Shown here: positions 35,913 through 44,800 of the stretch, one piece after another
How the letters are laid out: each line of letters starts with the position of its first letter
Position numbering within the stretch: the stretch's first letter is position 1
Origin: Pseudomonas silvicola
GTDB lineage: Bacteria > Pseudomonadota > Gammaproteobacteria > Pseudomonadales > Pseudomonadaceae
NCBI RefSeq assembly: GCF_026651855.1
Contig: NZ_CP093280.1
Coordinates: 4,566,001-4,630,000, forward strand
Direction: 5' to 3'
Length of the DNA stretch: 64,000 nucleotides
Program-made: the position numbers and the translations under genes
Notes under the pieces: generated by a model
What the model saw: the letters and a program-made list of their open reading frames with translations, nothing else
Database searches by the model: none
Told to the model about the DNA's origin: nothing

Positions 35913-38582
35913 TCAGACACTCGCCGGGTCCGTCTTGCCGGTATCGATCTCAAGGTCCACCAGGGCCTTGGCTACCACACTGCGTTCAATCACACCGTCA
36001 TCGGCCAAGGCCTTCAGGGCTGCCAGCACCACGAACTGGCGGTCCACTTCAAAGTGGCGGCGCAGGGCTTCGCGGGTGTCGGACTGGCCGAAGCCGTCAG
36101 TGCCCAGGGCCACGAAACGGCGGCCATGAACGAAGGGGCGGATCTGGTCGGCGAGGATCTTCATGTAGTCAGTGGCAACCACGACCGGGCCCTGGCGGCC
36201 GGCCAGGCAGTCTTCCACATGGCTGGTGCGTGGCTCGGCCAGTGGATTGAGCAGGTTCCAGCGTTCCACCGCCTGGCCGTCACGGCGCAGTTCGGTCAGG
36301 CTGGTAGCGCTCCACACGTCGCTGCTCACGCCATAGTCCCGGGCGAGGATTTCCCCGGCGGCGATCACTTCGCGCAGGATCGACCCACAGCCCATCAGTT
36401 GCACATGGGGGGTGCCCTTCGCCGGTGCGGTGGTCGACAACGGGTACAGACCCTTGAGTATGCCGTCGGCGACGCCTTCGGGCATGTCGGGGTGGCTGTA
36501 GTTTTCATTGAGCAGGGTGATGTAGTAGTACACGTCCTCGTTGTTGACATACATGCGGCGCATGCCTTCCTGGATGATCACCGCCAGCTCGTAGGAGAAG
36601 GTCGGGTCATAGGACACACAGCACGGAATGGTCGAGGACAGCACGTGGCTGTGGCCGTCGTCATGCTGCAGGCCTTCGCCCATGAGCGTGGTGCGTCCCG
36701 AGGTAGCCCCCAGCAGGAAGCCGCGCGCCCGGGCGTCACCGGCGGCCCAGGCCAGGTCGCCCACCCGCTGGAAGCCGAACATCGAGTAGTAGATGTAGAA
36801 CGGGATGGTCATCACGCCATGGTTGGCATACGAAGTACTGGCCGCGATCCAGGACGACATGGCCCCGGATTCGTTGAGGCCTTCCTGCATGATCTGGCCG
36901 TCCTTGCTCTCCTTGTAGTAGCTCAGCTGGCCGGCGTCCTGCGGGGTGTACAACTGGCCTACATGGGAGTGGATGCCGATCTGGCGGAACAGGCTTTCCA
37001 TGCCGAAGGTGCGCGATTCGTCTGGTACGATCGGCACGACCCGCTTGCCGATTTCCTTGTCCTTGAGCAGGGTGCTGAGGATCCGCACGAAGGCCATGGT
37101 GGTGGAAATCTCGCGCTCGCCGGTACCTTTGAGCTGCGCCTCCAGCGCGGTCAGGGGCGGTATGGCCAGCGGTTCGACGTTGGCGTGGCGGGCCGGCACA
37201 TAGCCGCCCAGCTTGCTGCGCGCAGCCTGCAGGTAGCGCGACTCGGCGCTGTCGGCATCGGGCTTGAGGTAGGGCAGCTCAGCCAGTTGCTCGTCGCTGA
37301 GGTCCAGGTTGAAACGGTCACGGAAGGCCTTGATGGCGTCGGTGCCCATCTTCTTCTGCTGGTGGTTGATGTTCTGGCCTTCGCCAGCCTCGCCCATGCC
37401 GAAGCCTTTCACCGTCTTGGCGAGGATCACCGTCGGGCCGCCGGTGTGGCGCATGGCGGCAGCGTAGGCGTTGAAGACCTTCAGTGGGTCGTGGCCGCCG
37501 CGCGACAGCTTCCAGATCTCGTCGTCGGTCATGTCGCTGACCAGTTCCAGCAGTTCAGGGTACTTGCCGAAGAAATGCTCGCGCACGTAGGCGCCGTTCT
37601 GGGACTTGTAGTTCTGGTAGTCGCCGTCCACGCATTCCATCATGCGCTGGCGCAGCAGGCCGGTGCGGTCCTTGTTCAGCAAACGGTCCCAGCCGCTGCC
37701 CCAGATGACCTTGATCACATTCCAGCCAGCGGCGCGGTACAGGCTTTCGAATTCCTGGATGACCTTGGCGTTGCCGCGCACCGGTCCGTCCAGGCGTTGC
37801 AGGTTGCAGTTGACGACGAAAATCAGGTTGTCGAGTTTCTCCCGGCCGGCCAGGGAAATGGCGGCCAGGGACTCGGGCTGGTCCATTTCGCCGTCACCCA
37901 GGAAGGCCCACACCTTGCGGCCCTGGTGTTCCTTGAGGCCACGGTTTTCCAGGTAGCGCATGAAGCGCGCCTGGTAGGCGGCGGTGATCGGCCCCAGGCC
38001 CATGGACACGGTAGGGAACTGCCAGAAGTCACCCATCAGGCGCGGGTGCGGGTAGGAGGAAATGCCATCGCGGTCGGTTTCGCGGCGGAAATTGTCCAGT
38101 TGTTCTTCGCTCAGGCGGCCTTCCAGAAAGGCGCGGCCATAGATGCCTGGCGAGGAGTGGCCCTGGATGTAGACCATGTCGCCGGCAAACGTTTCGGTGC
38201 GCCCGCGGAAGAAATGGTCGAAGCCCACGTCGTACAGCACGGCAGCCGAGGCATAGCTGGCAATGTGGCCACCCACCCCTGAGTGTTTGCCGGCACGCAG
38301 CACCATGGTCAGGGCGTTCCAGCGAATGAAAGCATTGATGCGCTTTTCGATACCCAGGTCGCCAGGGTAGGGCTGCTCACGCTCAGGGGCGATGGTGTTG
38401 ACATAGGGGGTGGTGACGCGGCCGTGGAAATCCCCGTGGCGCGCGACGTCGAAGTCGAGCAACTGATCGATGAGGTAGTGGGCGCGGGAACGGCCTTCCA
38501 CATCGATGACCGACTCCATCGAGTCGATCCATTCGCGAGTCTCCTGCGGGTCCCTGTCAAGAAACATCGATTGCTCTTTCAT
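35913..38582 (-). CDS. aceE: Pyruvate dehydrogenase E1 component, homodimeric type
   Basis: An 889-aa thiamine-diphosphate enzyme that decarboxylates pyruvate and acylates the E2 lipoyl domain. The ThDP/Mg motif GDGEMDQPES starts the usual GDG-to-N stretch (ending VVNCNLQRLDGP); GHIASYASAA, HSSPGIYGRAF and the C-terminal transketolase domain are all in place. The start at 38582 (MKEQSMFLDRDPQ) has GAAGGAGA upstream. No aceF or lpd is adjacent, so this is probably an extra stand-alone E1. It is divergent from a MarR gene, and the shared promoter region carries two TTGCAA-type sites. Confidence 0.93.
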   Translation of the reverse strand: MKEQSMFLDRDPQETREWIDSMESVIDVEGRSRAHYLIDQLLDFDVARHGDFHGRVTTPYVNTIAPEREQPYPGDLGIEKRINAFIRWNALTMVLRAGKHSGVGGHIASYASAAVLYDVGFDHFFRGRTETFAGDMVYIQGHSSPGIYGRAFLEGRLSEEQLDNFRRETDRDGISSYPHPRLMGDFWQFPTVSMGLGPITAAYQARFMRYLENRGLKEHQGRKVWAFLGDGEMDQPESLAAISLAGREKLDNLIFVVNCNLQRLDGPVRGNAKVIQEFESLYRAAGWNVIKVIWGSGWDRLLNKDRTGLLRQRMMECVDGDYQNYKSQNGAYVREHFFGKYPELLELVSDMTDDEIWKLSRGGHDPLKVFNAYAAAMRHTGGPTVILAKTVKGFGMGEAGEGQNINHQQKKMGTDAIKAFRDRFNLDLSDEQLAELPYLKPDADSAESRYLQAARSKLGGYVPARHANVEPLAIPPLTALEAQLKGTGEREISTTMAFVRILSTLLKDKEIGKRVVPIVPDESRTFGMESLFRQIGIHSHVGQLYTPQDAGQLSYYKESKDGQIMQEGLNESGAMSSWIAASTSYANHGVMTIPFYIYYSMFGFQRVGDLAWAAGDARARGFLLGATSGRTTLMGEGLQHDDGHSHVLSSTIPCCVSYDPTFSYELAVIIQEGMRRMYVNNEDVYYYITLLNENYSHPDMPEGVADGILKGLYPLSTTAPAKGTPHVQLMGCGSILREVIAAGEILARDYGVSSDVWSATSLTELRRDGQAVERWNLLNPLAEPRTSHVEDCLAGRQGPVVVATDYMKILADQIRPFVHGRRFVALGTDGFGQSDTREALRRHFEVDRQFVVLAALKALADDGVIERSVVAKALVDLEIDTGKTDPASV

Positions 38583-38672
38583 AGCTAGTCTCCTTCGGCA
38601 GCGTGAGCAGGCACCGCACTGTTCGGTGCCCAAGAGGGTCTGTTCGGCTTGTGGCCGGCCCCCGAATTATTT

Positions 38673-38732
38673 CATTGCAACTGCAACTATCCGCTGAATT
38701 TATCCCGCGCTGGCGTACAATTGCAACTAAAT
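38673..38732. promoter_or_regulatory. Candidate MarR operator region (two TTGCAA-type sites)
   Basis: ATTGCAACTGCAACTAT at 38674-38690 and AATTGCAACTAAATTAC around 38719-38735 share the unit TTGCAA-C/T-T. They lie between the divergent aceE and marR-type genes. The same unit, as the palindrome TTGCAATTGCAA, precedes the AceE-like gene at 40286. Autoregulation plus control of both E1 genes by the MarR protein is inferred. Confidence 0.55.
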
Positions 38733-38754
38733 TACCCCCGCTGCAGGAGAACCC

Positions 38755-39207
38755 ATGCCTCAGGGCCAAGCAGACCTCTGGTTCAACTTCGTTCGGGCGC
38801 ACCGCTCGCTGATCCGCGAGATCGAGCGCCGCCTGGCCGCCGAGCAGTTGCCCGCGTACGCCTGGTACGACGCCCTGTGGGGGATCGAAAGCGGCCCGCA
38901 GGGCACGCGGCGCATGCACGAACTGGCCGATGTGATGGTGATCGAGCGCTACAACCTCACGCGCCTGGTGGACCGCCTGGAAGCTGACGGTCTGGTCGAA
39001 CGCCGGCGTTCCCAGGCCGATGGGCGCGGCGCCGTGGCGTGCATCACCGACAAGGGCAAGGCACTGCGCAAGCGCATGTGGGTGGTGTACGAGGGCGCTG
39101 TGAACGAACTGTTCCTCAGCCAGTTCGCCCCACAGGTGCGCCAGCCGATGGCGGTGGCGCTGGAGCAGGTGCGCCTGGCCGCCAACGCCAGCAGCGAGGC
39201 TCAGTGA
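38755..39207 (+). CDS. MarR-family transcriptional regulator
   Basis: A 150-aa winged-helix regulator: dimerisation helices (LWFNFVRAHRSLIREIERRL), recognition region (TRRMHELADVMVIERYNLTRLVDRLEADGLVERR) and the wing (SQADGRGAVACITDKGKAL). It is divergent from aceE and convergent with the truncated E1-like gene, overlapping it by 7 bp. Given shared operator-like sequences in both E1 promoters, it probably represses them until an unknown ligand binds. Confidence 0.88.
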   Translation: MPQGQADLWFNFVRAHRSLIREIERRLAAEQLPAYAWYDALWGIESGPQGTRRMHELADVMVIERYNLTRLVDRLEADGLVERRRSQADGRGAVACITDKGKALRKRMWVVYEGAVNELFLSQFAPQVRQPMAVALEQVRLAANASSEAQ

Positions 39208-40286
39208 GCCCGGCGGGCATCGCTCAGGGCACGATCGGCCAGGGCGCTGTCAACGCTGCCCTGGCGCGCCAGCTCGGTCAGGGCACTGACAACGATCCAG
39301 TGGCGGCTGACGGGTTGGCCGTCGCCCAGTGAGTCCGCGCCCAACGCACAGTAGGGAGCGCGCACGTGGCTGGCCAGTTGTTCGGCGATGTACTGGCCAT
39401 AACCGGTGACGGCGACGATGGGCACCTGGCTGCCGGCCAGGCTGTGGTGCAGGTGCGCGGTCTTGCGCGGACGGCCGGGGTTGAGGCGGTTCCAGCGTTC
39501 AGCGCTGGTGGCTTCACGGGCCAGGCGGGTGTAGCTGGGGCAGCTCCAGACTTCGCTCTGCACGCCCCAGCGCTCATCCAGCAGGTGTGCCGCGGCGCGG
39601 ACCTCGCGCAGGCTCAGCCCGGCGCCCAGCAGGCGTATCCTGGGCCGCGAATCATCGACGTCGAAACCCTGCACCGGGTACATGCCCTTGAACGCCGCGC
39701 TGGGGTCCGCCACCTGGGTGGGCTCCATGGCGGGTTCGTCGTGCAGGGTCAGGTAGCAGAAGCCGGGTTGCCCTTCGACATACAGTGCCTGCAGGGCACC
39801 CAGCAGGATCGCCCGGGCTTCTTCGCTGCACGCGGGGTCGTACGGCAGGCACTGGTGGTTGGCCGCCAGCCACAGCGGTAGCCAGGGGTGGGCACCCTTG
39901 GGCCAGCGCGAGGGCGAGGACTCGATATCGTTGCAGACGATGCCGCGGTCGGCGGCCTGGTTCGCCAGTGCACACAGCTCCGCCGAGGTAGGGGACTGGG
40001 TGAGGTACAGCAAGGGTTTCTCGCTGGCCCGCGCTTTTTCGCTGAACCACAGCGGCCAGGTGCTGATCTGGCCGCCGTCGTGGCCAGGGCGCAGCGTATC
40101 GCGCACCACCCAGATCTGTTGTGCGGTGTGCGGGTCGCCTTCCAGGCGGTTGGCGATGTCCAGCAGGGTATAGAGGGGCGAACTGGCGCCCGGGCCCGGC
40201 GCGGCCAGGGGGCCGCGGATCTTGTCCATCAACGCCTGGGCGGCGCGGCCGGTATCGGGAGTATGGGGGAAGTGGGTCGTGTCCAT
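39201..40286 (-). CDS. AceE-like protein comprising only the C-terminal transketolase half
   Basis: A 361-aa protein aligned with roughly the last 40 percent of the neighbouring AceE: LREVRAAAHLLDERWGVQSEVWS, then AERWNRLNPGRPRKTAHL and VAVTGYGQYIAEQLASHVRAP compare directly with AceE LREVIAAGEILARDYGVSSDVWS and so on. The ThDP/Mg-binding GDG domain is absent, so it cannot decarboxylate alone. It starts cleanly at 40286 with AAAGGA upstream and has an intact frame, so it is not simple debris. It may partner another E1 domain or modulate AceE. Its promoter holds the TTGCAATTGCAA palindrome. Confidence 0.75.
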   Translation of the reverse strand: MDTTHFPHTPDTGRAAQALMDKIRGPLAAPGPGASSPLYTLLDIANRLEGDPHTAQQIWVVRDTLRPGHDGGQISTWPLWFSEKARASEKPLLYLTQSPTSAELCALANQAADRGIVCNDIESSPSRWPKGAHPWLPLWLAANHQCLPYDPACSEEARAILLGALQALYVEGQPGFCYLTLHDEPAMEPTQVADPSAAFKGMYPVQGFDVDDSRPRIRLLGAGLSLREVRAAAHLLDERWGVQSEVWSCPSYTRLAREATSAERWNRLNPGRPRKTAHLHHSLAGSQVPIVAVTGYGQYIAEQLASHVRAPYCALGADSLGDGQPVSRHWIVVSALTELARQGSVDSALADRALSDARRAH

Positions 40287-40336
40287 GTGGGTGGTGTCCT
40301 TTTCAGTCTGACACCACCATAAGGGATGGAAGGTTG

Positions 40337-40355
40337 TTGTTGCAATTGCAATTAT
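40337..40355. promoter_or_regulatory. Candidate MarR operator: TTGCAATTGCAA palindrome
   Basis: A perfect 12-bp palindrome at 40340-40351, extended by TTG to the left and TTATA to the right. It lies 54 bp upstream of the AceE-like start codon and matches the sites between aceE and the MarR gene. Confidence 0.55.
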
Positions 40356-40374
40356 ATCCTGCCCCGTCACCGTA

Positions 40375-42087
40375 TCAGGGCTGTGGCGTATAGGGTGCGA
40401 AGAAGTCCGCGCCCAGCCACGCCGGAGTCGGCGATGTGTCCTGGGGAGCGCCGCGCCGGTAGCTGGCCGCCAGCCGCGGGTCACCTTTGCCGTTGTAGGC
40501 GGCCGTGTACGGCCAGGGGTACACCGGCCGTGTGCGTCCGGCATTGGCCTGGTCAGCGGCGGAAGGTGGCAGGCCCAGCATGCCCATGGGCGGGCGCTTG
40601 CCCTTCGGGTCGCCAGCCGGCGGTGCCATCGGCGCGCCAAAGCTTGAGTGGCTGTCGGCCTGGGTGGCAATGATTGCATCGGGGGCCTGCTGGCGCTCCA
40701 CCCAGCTCATCATCGGCGTCAGCAGGTCCAGCTCGCTGGGGCCTTCGCCACCGTTGCAGTGGTGCACGCCGGGCAGCAGGTACAGGCGCTCAAAAGCCTC
40801 GGTGCGGGCCTGGCCCATCTGCTTGATCAGCGCCTGGTGGTAGGCCAGGGAGTTGAGCGGCGAGATATGCGGGTCGGCCCAGCCGTGCCAGATGATCAGC
40901 TTGCCGCCCTTGTCGGCGAAGGCCGACAGGTCCGGGTTGGTGGCGTCGTACAAAGGATGCAGGGTGCGCAGGCGGGCGAACGTGGCGCTATCGAAACGGG
41001 CGTCGGCCAGCGTCAGTTCGGTGGTCGGGTTGGGTTCGAAGCTGACATTCTGCAGCGCATCCAGGGCGATCTTCTGGCTGAAGATCGGCTGGTCGGCGCT
41101 CATGGGCACGAACACGCCGGCCCAGGCCAGCTCCGAGCCAGGCTGTGGGCCGCCGATGGTCAGGCGTTGGCCGCTGGCCGGGTCGTGGGGGCCATCATAC
41201 AGTTTGCGCACCGCGCCGACTTCGGCCGCCGTGAGGCACTGGGCGGGGTTCTCGCCGGCCTTGCATTGCAACACCGCCGGGTCGAAATGGCAGGCGCGCG
41301 GGTCACTGACCAGGCGGTCGACCTGGCCGTCCAGAGCATCGCATTGCTTGAGCACGGCATCGTGCAGCAGCGGCAGCCGTGAGGCCAGTAGAATGGCCTT
41401 GCCGTCCGGCCCTTCGTTGGCCTTGGCCTGCCAGGCGTGATACAGGGCGTTCTGCACCTGAAAGTTCAACGCCGCGGCGCCGGCGATGATGCCATTGAAG
41501 TCATCCGGGTAGCGCTGCGCTTCCATCAGCGCTTCGCGCCCGCCGTCCGAGCAACCACTGAAATAGGCGTAGGCCTGGGGTTGCCCGTAGTAGGCCTGGA
41601 TCAACTGCTTGGCCACCTGGGCGGTGAGGTGCTGGCTGCGGTAGGCGAAGTCCACGCGTTTTTGCCGGTCTTTGCCGAACTCGCTGCTGTTGCCTTCGTG
41701 GCCCATGTCGGTCGCGGCGATGACGAAGCCGCCGGCATTGAGCGGCGCGCAGCCCTGGGCCGCGCCCACCTGGTTGCTGATGGTGCCGCACAGGCCGCCG
41801 CAGCCGATCTGCAGGTAGCGCTGGGTCCAGGTGTGCACAGGCAGGGCGACGCGAAAGCGAATGCTGGGGGCCAGGGTACCCTCGACCACGCAACTGGCGG
41901 CGCCATTGGCAGTGGCTTCGCTGGCACTGTCAATGTGGCTGCCGGCGCCGCCCAGTGCGGTGAGGTCCTGGGTTTTCAGGGCGGTGCAGGTCTGGGTAGG
42001 TTGCACCACGGGCAGGGCGGCGATGTCTTCGGCGTGGGCGGTGCCGAGCAGCAGCGCCAGGAGGGCGCCGGCCAGGAATGTCTTCAT
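40375..42087 (-). CDS. Tannase/feruloyl esterase family protein, secreted
   Basis: A 570-aa serine esterase with a signal peptide (MKTFLAGALLALLLGTAHA). The nucleophile motif is FSGCSDGGREALM. Acid and histidine regions are IIWHGWADPHISPLNS and LLPGVHHCNGG. Paired cysteines near these motifs (GCGGLCG, GCSDGG, HHCNGG) suit the CS-D-HC disulfide typical of tannases. It would hydrolyse galloyl or feruloyl esters in the periplasm or outside. An aromatic-acid importer and a porin lie 5 kb to the right. Confidence 0.88.
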   Translation of the reverse strand: MKTFLAGALLALLLGTAHAEDIAALPVVQPTQTCTALKTQDLTALGGAGSHIDSASEATANGAASCVVEGTLAPSIRFRVALPVHTWTQRYLQIGCGGLCGTISNQVGAAQGCAPLNAGGFVIAATDMGHEGNSSEFGKDRQKRVDFAYRSQHLTAQVAKQLIQAYYGQPQAYAYFSGCSDGGREALMEAQRYPDDFNGIIAGAAALNFQVQNALYHAWQAKANEGPDGKAILLASRLPLLHDAVLKQCDALDGQVDRLVSDPRACHFDPAVLQCKAGENPAQCLTAAEVGAVRKLYDGPHDPASGQRLTIGGPQPGSELAWAGVFVPMSADQPIFSQKIALDALQNVSFEPNPTTELTLADARFDSATFARLRTLHPLYDATNPDLSAFADKGGKLIIWHGWADPHISPLNSLAYHQALIKQMGQARTEAFERLYLLPGVHHCNGGEGPSELDLLTPMMSWVERQQAPDAIIATQADSHSSFGAPMAPPAGDPKGKRPPMGMLGLPPSAADQANAGRTRPVYPWPYTAAYNGKGDPRLAASYRRGAPQDTSPTPAWLGADFFAPYTPQP

Positions 42088-42112
42088 AACAGTGTTGGCT
42101 CCTGTGTGGAAA

Positions 42113-42184
42113 CGACTGCAGGAACGGGCTTGCCCGCGAGCTTTTGCAGTGTCGAAAGCTCGCTGGCAGGTCCGCTCCTGCAGG
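42113..42184. repeat. REPIN-like inverted repeat
   Basis: GCAGGAACGGGCTTGCCCGC and GAGCTTTTGC on the left face AAAGCTCGCTGGCAGGTCCG and CTCCTGCAG on the right. It is a different REP subtype (GGGCTTGCCCGCGA core) from the CCGGGCGAAGCTCGG type elsewhere. It sits between the solitary bamA and the tannase gene. Confidence 0.65.
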
Positions 42185-42210
42185 GTAGGCGTAGGGTAGC
42201 AGCCCCGGGG

Positions 42211-44577
42211 TCAGAAGGTCTGGCCCAGGGAGAACTGGAATACCTGGGCTTCGGAGCCGCTAGGGCTGCGCAGCGGCAGGGCCAGGCTGAAGGTCAGCGG
42301 GCCCAGTGGCGAGTACCAGGTCGCGCCGACACCCAGGGACGCGGCCATTTCGCTGAGGCTGACGGTGCCGCAGTTCTGGGTGGTGCTCAGGTAGCACTTG
42401 TCCGAGTACACCGTGCCGAAGTCCCAGAAGATCGACGTCTGCAGCGACTTCTGGTCTTTGATGAACGGCATCGGGAACAGGTACTCGGCGCCGCCGGTGA
42501 TCAGGATGTTGCCCCCCAGCGAATCGGTGCTGCGGTCCGAATAGTACTCCTGGCCCATGGACGAGTAAGTGCCGGTGGCCGGGGTGCTGCGCGGGCCCAG
42601 GGTGCCGCTCTTGAAGCCGCGTACGCTGCCTTCGCCGCCAGCGGTGTAGTTCTCATAGAAGGGCAGGCCGTCGGTGGAACCATAGCCGTTGCCGTAGCCC
42701 AGCTTGGTGTGCAGGCGGATCGAGGTGTTGCTGCTCATGGGCAGGAAGGTCTGGCCGTTGTAATCGAGCTTGTAGAAGGTCAGGTCGCTGCCCGGCACCG
42801 TGGCCATGAAACTCAGGCTCTGGGAGTGGCCGCGGTTGGCCAGCACGCCTCGGTTGAGGGTCGATTCCGACCAGGCCACGCTGGCCTTGAGGTTGGTGAA
42901 GCTCTCGCCGTTGCGCTCGATGAAGTCGTAGATTTCGTCGGCGCTGTAGGTGCCCGGGCTGATCTCGTCGTGCTGCAGGGTCAGGCCGTAGGTCATGCGC
43001 GTGGTTTCACTGATCGGGTAGCCGAACGTGGTGCCCATGCCGTAGCTGTTGATCGAGTAGTACGACACGCCGTCGTCGTAGTAGTCGTTGTAGTCGGTCT
43101 TGTTGAGGAACAGGTTGTAGCCCAGGCTCACACCGTCGGGGGTGAAGTAGGGGTTGGTGTAGGCGAAGTTGTACTTGGTCTGGTATTCGGACTTGGTCAG
43201 GCCGATGCTGGCGTAGTTGCCGGTGCCCAGGAAATTGCTCTGGGTAATCGAGCCGCCCAGGATCAGGCCCGCGCTCTGGGCAAAGCCGACGCTGGCGGTG
43301 ATCGAACCAGAGGCTTGCTCTTCGACGGAGTAGTTCACGTCGACCTGGTCGTCCTTGCCGGGCACGGCCGGGGTTTCGACGTTCACCGTCTTGAAGAAGC
43401 CCAGCCGTTCGAGGCGGGTCTTGGACTGGTCGATCAGGTAGGTGGAGGCCCAGCCGCCTTCCATCTGGCGCATTTCGCGGCGCAGCACCTTGTCATCGGT
43501 CTTGGTGTTGCCGACGAAGTTGATGCGGTCCACGTAGGCGCGCTTGCCCGGCACCACCATGAAGGTGATGTCCACGGTGTGGTCCTCATCGTGGGTCTGG
43601 GGCACGCCGTTGACGTTGGCGAAGGTATAGCCCTCGTTGCCCAGCCGGCGGGTGATCAGCTCCGACGTGGTGGTCATCAGCTTGCGCGAGAACACCTGGC
43701 CTTTCTGGACCAGCAGCAGGGCCTTGACCTGGTCCTCGGGTGCCTTGAGCTCGCCCGACAGCTTGACGTCCCGCACGGTGTAGCGCTGGCCTTCGTTGAT
43801 GTTCACGGTGATGAACACGCTCTTCTTGTCCAGGCTGATGGACACCTGGGTAGAGGTGATGTCCATGTTGATGTAGCCACGGTCCAGGTAATACGAGCGC
43901 AGCTTTTCCAGGTCACCGGAGAGTTTTTCCCGGGCGTATTTGTCATCGTTCTTGAAGAACGACAACCAGTTGCTGGTCTTGAGCTGAAACTGGTCGGTCA
44001 GCTCCTCTTCGCTGAACACCGTGTTGCCCACCACGTTGATGTGCTTGATGGCAGCCACGCTGCCCTCGTCGATCTTGATCTTGAGGCTGACGCGGTTGCG
44101 CGGCTGGGGCACCACGTCGGCGTCCACGGTCGCCGAATATCGGCCCTGGGCCACGTACTGGCGTTGCAGTTCGTTGCGCACACCTTCGAGGGTGGCGCGC
44201 TGGAAAATCTCGCCCTCGGCCAGGCCCGACTGCTTGAGGCCCTTCATCAGGTCTTCGGTGCTGATGGCCTTGTTGCCCTCGATCTCGATGGAGGAAATGG
44301 ACGGGCGCTCCACCACGTTGATGATCAGCACGTTGCCGTCGCGGGCCAGGTTGATGTCCTGGAAAAAGCCGGTCTTGAACAGGGCCCGGGTCGACTCCAC
44401 CAGGCGGCCGTCGTCAGCCTGGTCGCCCACGTTCAAGGGCAGGGCACCAAACACACTGCCGGCGGACACCCGTTGCAGGCCGTTGATACGAATATCGGAA
44501 ATCTTGAACGCTTCAGCCTGTGCGAGCGTGGCATTGGCCACCAGCACAACCGAGCAGAGCAGGCGCGACAAATTCAT
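42211..44577 (-). CDS. BamA-type outer-membrane protein assembly factor (solitary paralogue)
   Basis: A 788-aa Omp85 protein: signal peptide (MNLSRLLCSVVLVANATLAQA), five POTRA domains (about 22-420) and a 16-strand barrel. The conserved lid-loop motif is GGEGSVRGFKSGTLGPR and the barrel ends in FSLGQTF with terminal Phe, as needed for Bam recognition. A cysteine pair (DKCYLSTTQNC) lies in a late loop. The normal bamA neighbours (rseP, ompH/skp, lpxD, fabZ) are all missing, so this is probably a second copy, perhaps for a subset of porins. The start at 44577 gives the correct signal peptide; 44643 would add unrelated residues. Confidence 0.85.
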   Translation of the reverse strand: MNLSRLLCSVVLVANATLAQAEAFKISDIRINGLQRVSAGSVFGALPLNVGDQADDGRLVESTRALFKTGFFQDINLARDGNVLIINVVERPSISSIEIEGNKAISTEDLMKGLKQSGLAEGEIFQRATLEGVRNELQRQYVAQGRYSATVDADVVPQPRNRVSLKIKIDEGSVAAIKHINVVGNTVFSEEELTDQFQLKTSNWLSFFKNDDKYAREKLSGDLEKLRSYYLDRGYINMDITSTQVSISLDKKSVFITVNINEGQRYTVRDVKLSGELKAPEDQVKALLLVQKGQVFSRKLMTTTSELITRRLGNEGYTFANVNGVPQTHDEDHTVDITFMVVPGKRAYVDRINFVGNTKTDDKVLRREMRQMEGGWASTYLIDQSKTRLERLGFFKTVNVETPAVPGKDDQVDVNYSVEEQASGSITASVGFAQSAGLILGGSITQSNFLGTGNYASIGLTKSEYQTKYNFAYTNPYFTPDGVSLGYNLFLNKTDYNDYYDDGVSYYSINSYGMGTTFGYPISETTRMTYGLTLQHDEISPGTYSADEIYDFIERNGESFTNLKASVAWSESTLNRGVLANRGHSQSLSFMATVPGSDLTFYKLDYNGQTFLPMSSNTSIRLHTKLGYGNGYGSTDGLPFYENYTAGGEGSVRGFKSGTLGPRSTPATGTYSSMGQEYYSDRSTDSLGGNILITGGAEYLFPMPFIKDQKSLQTSIFWDFGTVYSDKCYLSTTQNCGTVSLSEMAASLGVGATWYSPLGPLTFSLALPLRSPSGSEAQVFQFSLGQTF

Positions 44578-44800
44578 CAGGATCGGTTCCAGGACGCTTC
44601 GACAGACAGCCCAGGCGCACCGCACGGGCTCGCGGTAAGGCAAGGCGCCAGGCGGTCGCTTGGCTTGGGGGGTGAAGCATAAAAGGCCGGGAAGTTCGGT
44701 GCGGTTAACCCAGTGTCAAGTTAGGTAAAGGTTGTGCGCTTGCGGTGACGCGCGGCGGGACTAGGGTAATAATGGCCCGATGCCCCTTCACGAGTCCGCC

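Noticed and set aside
35820-38282. An 820-codon plus-strand open frame
   Set aside because: It lies antisense to aceE, whose motifs are unmistakable; the frame has no domain features and begins in a REP element.
41437-44682. A 1081-codon plus-strand open frame
   Set aside because: It is antisense to the well-supported bamA and tannase genes and its translation is a low-complexity Gly/Ala/Val/Leu/His composition typical of reverse-strand frames in GC-rich DNA.
44644-44800. A CpxR autoregulatory box (GTAAA-N5-GTAAA)
   Set aside because: Only one GTAAA half-site was seen.
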